A DNA stretch of 64,000 nt from Chimonanthus salicifolius. Lineage: Eukaryota; Streptophyta; Magnoliopsida; Laurales; Calycanthaceae. The translations under genes were made by a program, and so were the position numbers. The stretch covers positions 12,381,884 to 12,445,883 of the forward strand of contig CM023537.1 of NCBI GenBank assembly GCA_013350335.1, given 5' to 3'. Below are positions 61,001-64,000 of this stretch, piece by piece. Numbering within the stretch: position 1 is the stretch's first letter; every line of letters begins with the position of its first letter. Below the pieces are notes generated by a model, which was not told the origin of the DNA, searched no databases, and worked only from the letters and a program-made list of their open reading frames with translations.

Positions 61001-61285
61001 TATTTTAGCTCATATATTTCGTGGCTATATACATTGGTTGAATAGTTTACCTTTTTTTTTTTTTTTGTAATTGTTATGCATTGGCTTTGTTTTCTAGTTT
61101 GCGGGAGCTGCTCAATCTCTTGGTGCTGGTGCCATCCTTGTAAACCCATGGAATATCACGGAAGTTGCGTCCTCAATTGGCTATGCTTTGAATATGCGTG
61201 CTGATGAAAGAGAGAAGCGACATAGGCATAACTTTTCACATGTAATTAACCACACTGCTCAAGATTGGGCTGAAACATTTGTAAG
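36747..61285 (+). CDS. TPS1: Trehalose-6-phosphate synthase, class I (TPS1), coding exons 1-10, 3' part outside window
   Basis: Ten exons spread over 24.5 kb encode about 544 residues of a plant class I TPS (usually ~940 aa), which makes trehalose-6-phosphate from UDP-glucose and glucose-6-phosphate in the cytosol; the product signals sucrose status. Start ATG 36747 gives MPGNKYN, the conserved class I start, and [12 protein letters not shown] matches the inhibitory N-terminal extension. The GT20 domain follows: [40 protein letters not shown], the HDYHLM helix, [34 protein letters not shown] (phosphate/UDP-binding Arg and Lys), [12 protein letters not shown], and [16 protein letters not shown]. 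All intron positions fit the known gene except the end of exon 4, where one extra base breaks the frame. The end of the GT20 domain and the phosphatase-like domain must lie beyond 64000. Confidence 0.93.
37800..37897 (+). CDS. TPS1: TPS1 coding exon 2
   Basis: The exon is 98 nt and encodes [19 protein letters not shown] and the helix after it. It ends AAG before GTTTGC. Confidence 0.92.
38086..38474 (+). CDS. TPS1: TPS1 coding exon 3
   Basis: The exon is 389 nt, from [20 protein letters not shown] through [15 protein letters not shown] and [14 protein letters not shown] to AADLVG. The final Gly codon is split (GG|C) and completed at 43501. Confidence 0.93.
38579..38738 (+). mobile_element. 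SINE-like insertion in TPS1 intron 3
   Basis: A 160-bp segment with a B-box-like GTGGATTCAAGTCC ends in (GAT)n-type repeats. It is flanked by 16-bp near-identical duplications, TTTCAATGGTGTGTAG (38563-38578) and TTTCAATGGTGCGTAG (38739-38754). This is how a target-primed retrotransposon insertion looks. Confidence 0.7.
41368..41655 (-). pseudogene. copia polyprotein remnant: RNase H C-terminus
   Basis: The minus-strand translation contains [14 protein letters not shown], then [15 protein letters not shown], then [12 protein letters not shown] and KLGLLDIF. These are the conserved C-terminal RNase H motifs of Ty1/copia polyproteins, in the right order and immediately before the polypurine tract and LTR. 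Upstream of about 41655 the sequence changes to the inverted leader, so protease, integrase and reverse transcriptase are missing. Confidence 0.85.
42034..42213 (+). pseudogene. copia gag N-terminus, inverted relative to RNase H
   Basis: ATG 42034 opens [11 protein letters not shown], followed by [20 protein letters not shown]. This matches the start of copia-type gag, where L(N/D)xxNYxxWxxxxRxFL is conserved. It stops at the junction with the LTR terminus after about 60 codons. Confidence 0.65.
43501..43616 (+). CDS. TPS1: TPS1 coding exon 4 with frame-breaking extra base
   Basis: After the acceptor TTTTCAG (to 43500) the exon reads [20 protein letters not shown], then [17 protein letters not shown]. 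The family continues VAA|FPIG with a phase-0 intron. Here the text is GTGGCCGGCG|GTACAA instead of the expected GTGGCCGCG|GTACAA. Using the donor at 43617 leaves one surplus base and shifts the frame into exon 5, where it soon reaches a stop. A weak in-frame donor (CGG|GTGGCC, exon end 43606) would drop only Val-Ala-Ala. Confidence 0.85.
44018..44119 (+). CDS. TPS1: TPS1 coding exon 5
   Basis: The exon is 102 nt and encodes [18 protein letters not shown] and then [10 protein letters not shown]. It ends AAG before GTAGGC. Confidence 0.92.
44740..46314 (-). mobile_element. 5'-truncated L1-type LINE in TPS1 intron 5, copy a
   Basis: On the minus strand, from 46314 downwards: the reverse transcriptase C-terminal part ([17 protein letters not shown]), the zinc-knuckle region ([14 protein letters not shown]) near 45700, and the RNase H domain with [20 protein letters not shown] and [15 protein letters not shown] near 45100-44930. 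The 3' tail ends at the T run 44740-44746 with the shared motif GAGTGATAACAAA. Several frameshifts and stops make it inactive. Confidence 0.75.
46315..46465 (-). mobile_element. Very short LINE 3' end
   Basis: A T run (46315-46322) with TTAGTGGTTACAAAGAAGAT repeats the LINE tail motif seen at 18094 and 52235. Only about 150 bp of 3' untranslated sequence is present, so this appears to be a separate, heavily truncated insertion. Confidence 0.55.
46466..47850 (+). mobile_element. LINE fragment in TPS1 intron 5, plus orientation
   Basis: On the plus strand: [18 protein letters not shown] (end of the reverse transcriptase region), then the zinc-binding segment ([36 protein letters not shown]; 46800-46970). 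The RNase H domain follows ([51 protein letters not shown]) and ends near 47845. A stop (TAG 47789) and an 80-bp duplication at 47413-47572 break it. It lies in the same sense as TPS1. Confidence 0.75.
47413..47572 (+). repeat. 80-bp tandem duplication in LINE RNase H
   Basis: GGTGGGATCATT(C/T)GTACTGA starts at 47413 and again at 47493. The 80-bp unit is not a multiple of three, so it shifts the RNase H frame. Confidence 0.9.
47921..48180 (+). repeat. 130-bp tandem duplication at LINE edge
   Basis: GTT(T/C)A(G/A)AGAAAGAACAC opens both copies (47921 and 48051), and each continues through ATTCTGAATTGTTAACTC and the rest of the unit with a few changes. Confidence 0.9.
47921..49690 (-). mobile_element. 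L1-type LINE reverse-transcriptase fragment in TPS1 intron 5, minus orientation
   Basis: Minus-strand translation, from high to low coordinates: LERDFNHED and a [18 protein letters not shown] segment; [12 protein letters not shown] and AFVANRQIL; then, over the active site, [20 protein letters not shown] with [21 protein letters not shown]; finally [21 protein letters not shown] and [19 protein letters not shown]. These are ordered motifs of plant L1 reverse transcriptase. The catalytic FADD box reads FADK, and many stops occur. A 130-bp direct duplication marks its low end. Confidence 0.8.
49518..50303 (+). repeat. Duplicated ~235-bp LINE segment, first copy interrupted
   Basis: 49518-49702 plus 50021-50067 correspond to 50068-50252 plus 50253-50303. 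The two copies share AACCATCCTACCTTGTCGTC and CCAAAATCGGTTTGAGGGAG, and both end in AACCACCTAAAGG. The first copy is split by the inserted segment 49703-50015. Confidence 0.85.
49703..50015 (+). mobile_element. Solo-LTR-like insertion with empty-site paralogue
   Basis: This 313-bp segment is missing from the otherwise matching copy at 50246-50262 (CCCTGTGGTCAATG). CTGTG flanks it on both sides (49698-49702, 50016-50020), as a 5-bp target duplication would. It ends TATTATTCAACA and has a promoter/leader-like pyrimidine stretch, as in an LTR. The left end does not start with TG, so solo LTR is an inference. A 27-bp motif (CAAGTTCAATGTATTTACGA) is repeated inside at 49749-49826. Confidence 0.65.
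50304..50794. other. Degraded repeat DNA in TPS1 intron 5
   Basis: No host coding exon is present. Long low-complexity frames on the minus strand (Ser/Pro-rich) are not convincing genes; the stretch probably belongs to the adjoining retroelement debris. Confidence 0.4.
50798..50993. mobile_element. Tourist/PIF-like MITE in TPS1 intron 5
   Basis: Ends GGCTGCGTTTGGAT and, in reverse complement, GGTTGCATTTGGAT form terminal inverted repeats. The inner arms (GGGGTAACTTTCTATTACCC; GGGTATTCATAATACCC) also pair. It is flanked by TAG on both sides (50795-50797, 50994-50996), a 3-bp duplication. The TTTGGAT ends are common in plant PIF/Harbinger MITEs. A run of 14 G (50813-50826) lies near the left end. 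Confidence 0.75.
51733..51883 (+). CDS. TPS1: TPS1 coding exon 6
   Basis: The exon is 151 nt, from [20 protein letters not shown] to [12 protein letters not shown]. It ends in a phase-1 T before GTATGC, and the Tyr codon is completed by AT at 52061. Confidence 0.93.
52061..52149 (+). CDS. TPS1: TPS1 coding exon 7
   Basis: The exon is 89 nt and encodes [20 protein letters not shown] and LTAVPIHHL. The donor is GTCTGT. Confidence 0.92.
52235..53329 (-). mobile_element. 5'-truncated L1-type LINE in TPS1 intron 7
   Basis: On the minus strand the RNase H text [18 protein letters not shown], then [20 protein letters not shown], lies at 52700-52560. Its start (MKINIDG-like) is near 52820 and a linker lies above. 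The poly(A) tail is the T run 52235-52250, followed by GAGTGGTAACAAAGAAG, the shared LINE tail. A 125-bp duplication (52797-52921, 52922-53028) lies inside. A TRIM element interrupts it at 53330; related sequence appears to continue from 53854 to about 54080. Confidence 0.75.
52797..53028 (+). repeat. 125-bp tandem duplication in LINE
   Basis: GAAGCTCCATCAATATTAA begins both copies (52797 and 52922). Each continues through GGTTGAGGGGGTGCCCAGTC to TTGTACAACCCTCC. Confidence 0.9.
53330..53848 (-). mobile_element. Complete TRIM retrotransposon in TPS1 intron 7, minus orientation
   Basis: LTRs 53330-53521 and 53656-53848 (plus-strand ends TGTAA(G/C)GA..GTGCTAC(A/G)) flank a 134-bp inner region. 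On the minus strand the primer site TGGTATCAGAG follows the LTR at 53653, and the polypurine tract AAGGGGGGTGGAT precedes the other LTR. The 5-bp duplication TATAC flanks it (53325-53329, 53849-53853). It sits inside the LINE fragment, so it inserted later. It shares architecture with the TRIM at 1109. Confidence 0.88.
54123..54906 (+). repeat. 390-bp tandem duplication with tRNA-like motif
   Basis: GTTAGGATTTCTAAGATCAA begins both copies (54123 and 54513). They stay nearly identical for about 390 bp up to GCCTGAATTGAAATAAG. Each contains CTAGAGGTTGCGAGTTCGAG, a Pol III B-box-like stretch found in tRNA-derived SINEs. Confidence 0.92.
55785..55833 (+). CDS. TPS1: TPS1 coding exon 8
   Basis: A 49-nt mini-exon after the acceptor TTTTTGCAG, encoding [16 protein letters not shown]. 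Most family members read [16 protein letters not shown]; Arg to Cys (TGT, from CGT by one C-to-T change) and Ala to Lys are unusual. It ends phase 1 before GTACTG. Confidence 0.9.
56519..56619 (+). CDS. TPS1: TPS1 coding exon 9
   Basis: The exon is 101 nt and encodes [20 protein letters not shown] and then [14 protein letters not shown]. It contains the conserved DGMNLV..E sugar-nucleotide motif intact. The donor is GTAATT. Confidence 0.93.
57060..57490. other. Possible LTR fragment in TPS1 intron 9
   Basis: The text GGTTCGGTTCACCTTGAGCC near 57145 resembles plant retroelement LTRs. No ends, primer site or coding domain could be tied to it. Confidence 0.3.
57790..58827 (-). mobile_element. 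LTR retrotransposon 5' part in TPS1 intron 9, minus orientation
   Basis: 58479-58827 is an LTR with ends TGATGTGC and CTACATCA (inverted termini TGATGT/ACATCA). On the minus strand it is followed after two bases by TGGTATCAGAG (primer site, 58476 downward). A purine-rich/CT-rich leader runs down to about 57790. No protein domain and no second LTR were found, so the element is truncated. Confidence 0.65.
58828..59330. other. Unclassified repeat-like DNA in TPS1 intron 9
   Basis: The segment has recurring (G)GTCGGT/CCGAT(C/G) phrases (58930-59260), like a degraded minisatellite or retroelement LTR. There is no coding support. Confidence 0.35.
59630..60637 (-). mobile_element. Second LTR retrotransposon 5' part in TPS1 intron 9, minus orientation
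   Basis: 60452-60637 has LTR-type ends (TGTAGAAA to CTCAACA). On the minus strand it is directly followed by TGATATCAGTC, a one-base variant of the TGGTATCAG primer site. The adjacent GC-richer leader runs down to about 59630 and has open frames on both strands without recognisable domains. Confidence 0.5.
61098..61285 (+). CDS. TPS1: TPS1 coding exon 10
   Basis: The exon is 188 nt, from [20 protein letters not shown] through [12 protein letters not shown] and [10 protein letters not shown] to WAETFV. It ends phase 2 (AG|GTATAT). The next exon, expected to complete the Ser codon and read ELNDT, was not found before 64000. Confidence 0.93.
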
Positions 61286-61804
61286 GTATATGATCATAAA
61301 CCTGACATTCTTCAGTGCCATCATTTAGTGTGGTCTTCTTTTTCTTTTAAAATGGTCATTTAATTTTTTTCTAAATAGATTTTAAGTTTCTTGGATGTGA
61401 TTAGCCTCACATGTTGTTTCTATGAAGAAATTAAGAAGTTTACTTTCTACATTTTCCCATTCCTTCTGTTATACAATTGACTTGATGTTAATTCTTGTAC
61501 ATGACTTCGAAGTTACTCTCACATAAGTAAAAAGGACTAACAAAAAATACATTGGTAACACTTAAAGAAATTTCTTTCACTGCAAAATCAGCATATTCTT
61601 GCCCAAGACAAATGCATTAGAAATGGTGTGATTGGCCTACACGAAGATTCACTGAATATGCAGTCAGAAGCATGCTATCTTGATTTATGACTTCGGTGTT
61701 AAAAATGAGAACTTTCTTTCCAATCTATGTTCTTAGTAGCCCCTTGACATTTTGAGATGATTGTTGTTATATTCGAGGTTTTGAAGTGTTGAGAATTTCA
61801 CATA

Positions 61805-62060
61805 TATTGAATAGTAACAGAAAAAGCTTCTATTAAACAAGGAAGGAATATAGGAGAATAAGACGTGGTATGAAAGAGATACACCAATCAGTACAACCCA
61901 GAACACAAAAGAAATCCCAATGAGCACCCAGATCATTATTACAAAAAATGACATAAAGTCAACAACCCTTTCTATCTCCAGTCCTAATTCAGCAAGAAAG
62001 TTAGCCACCCCATTAGCTGTCCTAAATGTCTAAAAGGAGACTTTAATCTGAGGACTTAAA
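61805..62060 (-). mobile_element. LINE 3' end in TPS1 intron 10
   Basis: On the minus strand TANGVANFLAELGLEIERVV matches the last helix of the LINE RNase H domain (compare [15 protein letters not shown] at 44940). The tail motif AATAGTAACAGAAAAAGC near 61810 resembles the LINE 3' ends elsewhere in the window, though the T run is lost. Confidence 0.6.
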
Positions 62061-62664
62061 ACCTTAAGACTTCCAGGAGAATTTCATATTGAAGCAGAAT
62101 GTAAGACTTCAGAGTAGCATGTTGGGTGAGTTTCAAGATCATCATGGTCCCTGGAGCTGCTTCTTTTTTAGCAGCTTGAAGTCAATTTTGGGAGAGCAGC
62201 TTAATCACTCAAGAATTTTGATGAAGCTCTTCTTCTGGAAGCTCATCAAGTTCCAAGTTTTTGATGGACATCTAAGAATTTCATTTTGGAAGATGAATGA
62301 ATTGCTTAGTGAGTTCTCTATATTTTATGCTCTATCTTCTTGTGGCTTTGGCTTGCTCAAGAAATCTTTTTGACAAAATACTTCAATCAATTTTAAACTA
62401 CGAGCTCCTTAAAAACCAAGGTTGTCAAAAACGAATCGTAACGTGAATCGGTTTAGGGGTCTGAACCGTGAATCGTGAATCGTAAATCGTAGAATCGTAA
62501 GATTCATAACATTTTGTTTAATTCTCATAATATATAAGTAAATATACACAGACATAAATATATGACAAAATGTACCAACTCAAAATGATTTTAAATGCAT
62601 TAAAAGTGAAGTTTTTCCATTCCAAAGTACAAAACATCTAATATTCTAAAGAATGTCATTGTCA

Positions 62665-63782
62665 TCAATCATCATTGTCATCAATATCATCTAAAACATC
62701 TAAGTAGGATGAAGATAAATTGTCTCTTCCATCTTCCACATCTCCCTCACTAATTTCTTCAACGCTTTCCTCATCTCCTTCAACTCTCTTTCGTTTTCTT
62801 GAATAAACCCCTGTTAATAGAAAAATCAAATATTTTATAAATTTTGTATTCTAAAATCTAACTATAATATACATATCTTCAAGAGTTTAAAAGGCTTACT
62901 CGTTTCCTCATTAAACATCTCGTCGGCTTGCAACCAAGAATTGTCTTCTGGAAGAACTGGATCTTCTTTTTCAGTTATCCATTCATCATCAGATTCCACA
63001 TCCGATAGGCAAATAGAATCATAATCTTTCTTTGAATCTCTTAAAGTTTGTATCACTTGTAATTGTAAATTGTATTTTACAAATACAAGGGCATTCATCC
63101 TTTTTGCCTCTAACCTATTCCTCCTCTTCGTATGAATCTAAAAAACAATCAAAGTATGAAACATATAAGATTATTATCTCCACTTCTTAAACAAATGTTA
63201 AAAATTTGTATTTATTTAATTAAAGCTAGAAATAAAGCATACTTGGTCAAACACACTCCAGTTCCTCTCACACCCAGTTGCACTGCAAGTTAAACTCAAA
63301 ATCGTTATCGCAACACGTTGCAATTCTTTATTTTCATCACCATAATCATCCCACCAAATGGCTATAAAATATGAGATAAAAAATCAAATTCCAAATTTAA
63401 ATAATAAATGAGTAAATAGTAAATAACTAAATACTAAATATCAAATACCTGGTTGTTTTCTCTTCCTTGTTGCTATGGCCATCCTATCCCCAAACAATCC
63501 TTTTCCAGTTTTGAAATTATGCAATTGTTCATCAATCTTAATCCTCTCATCCATGTCTATAGCCAACTTATCAAGGCATTGATACAACCCCCTTTTAATT
63601 TCAACATCTGGGCTAAATGATTCATCGTAGTGGAAAGAAGGATTCAAATAATAAGCAGTTGCATGCAAAGGATGGTGGAGTTGTTGATTCCAACGAGCAT
63701 CTATCAAGGCCCAGTATGGCTCGTATTTCTTTTCATCATTGTTCAATCTCTTTGCAATCTTCTCCTTGGCTCGATCCATGCC

Positions 63783-63826
<44 letters not shown>

Positions 63827-64000
63827 ATTGCCGGTTTTTCATCTCCATCAACTAATCGAAGCAATTTTACAAGAGGCATTCCAACCTTAGTGCAAAATTT
63901 AACACGATTCCAAAACTTACTATCAAAAATCAAATCATTCACCTTTTTTCCCCCTTCAGTCTTGGATAGAGGCATTAAATCCCATTCATCCGAGCTAAAC
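62665..64000 (-). pseudogene. hAT transposase (dimerisation-domain end), four exons, frameshifted by AT microsatellite
   Basis: Minus-strand exons 63449-64000 (open at the edge), 63243-63361, 62900-63137 and 62665-62810 join with GT-AG splice sites in consistent phases and end at TGA 62665-62667. Motifs: FWNRVKFCTKVGMPLVKLLR, DGDEKPAMGY, EPYWALIDARWN, LHATAYYLNPSFHY, GLFGDRMAIATR, then WWDDYGDENKELQRVAITIL with SATGCERNWSVFDQIHTKRR, the hAT dimerisation signature. The tail is acidic (SEGDVEDGRDN). The Lys/Arg-rich KRKRVEG could be a nuclear signal. Within the conserved GYIYE site, an AT run of 38 bp (63786-63823) shifts the frame by one base, so the full protein cannot be read. The N-terminal BED finger and first catalytic residues lie outside the window. 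Confidence 0.85.
63786..63823. repeat. (AT)19 microsatellite inside transposase exon
   Basis: A pure 38-bp AT run between the codons for MG and EGMDRA of the hAT transposase. Normal members have only TAT ATA TAT (Tyr-Ile-Tyr) here. Confidence 0.95.

Larger units (their letters stand above)
62417..64000 (-). mobile_element. hAT transposon, 3' half, running past the window end
   Basis: The likely terminus CAAGGTTGTCAAAAACG starts at 62417. It is followed by a cluster of GAATCGT/AATCGTA motifs (62430-62505), which look like the subterminal transposase-binding repeats of hAT elements. The transposase gene on the minus strand begins just inside. The other end lies beyond 64000, in or beyond a TPS1 intron. 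Confidence 0.7.

Overview
This window is nuclear DNA of a flowering plant. It is AT-rich and has spliced genes with GT-AG introns, plant gene families, and many plant transposons (copia and TRIM LTR elements, L1-type LINEs, hAT elements, MITEs, tRNA-derived SINEs). Species cannot be fixed from sequence alone. No bacterial, organellar or viral gene block and no CRISPR array was seen.

Three host genes are supported, all on the + strand. (1) The last two exons of a WAT1-related / EamA-type membrane transporter (2973-3466). (2) A complete five-exon short-chain dehydrogenase/reductase-like gene (9190-11215). Its protein keeps the glycine-rich nucleotide site but lacks the usual Tyr of the YxxxK pair. 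(3) The 5' part of a class I trehalose-6-phosphate synthase gene, TPS1 (coding exons 36747-61285, continuing past the window). Ten coding exons encode the N-terminal extension and nearly all of the glucosyltransferase domain. The reading frame is broken by one extra base at the end of coding exon 4 unless a weak alternative donor is used.

Layout. 1-3.5 kb: foldback repeat, complete TRIM element, WAT1 tail. 3.5-9 kb: AT-rich intergenic DNA with microsatellites, a 3 x 53-bp tandem repeat and a foldback MITE. 9-11.2 kb: SDR gene, with a second-family TRIM in its last intron. 11.2-34 kb: gene-poor DNA with SINEs, TRIM copies, a LINE 3' end, a 220-bp higher-order minisatellite, a hAT element with an 8-bp target duplication and a transposase remnant, and a hAT-type MITE. 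35-61.3 kb: TPS1, with four introns of 3.6-7.6 kb filled by repeats. These include a SINE, a rearranged copia copy, several L1 fragments, a MITE, a TRIM and LTR fragments. 62.4-64 kb: a hAT transposon on the minus strand whose transposase is frameshifted by an AT microsatellite.

I found no convincing new multi-gene system. The most notable points are the frame break in TPS1, the inverted inner part of the copia element between intact target duplications, the coding-microsatellite frameshift in the hAT transposase, the empty-site paralogue that dates an LTR-like insertion, and the hairpin-forming higher-order minisatellite.
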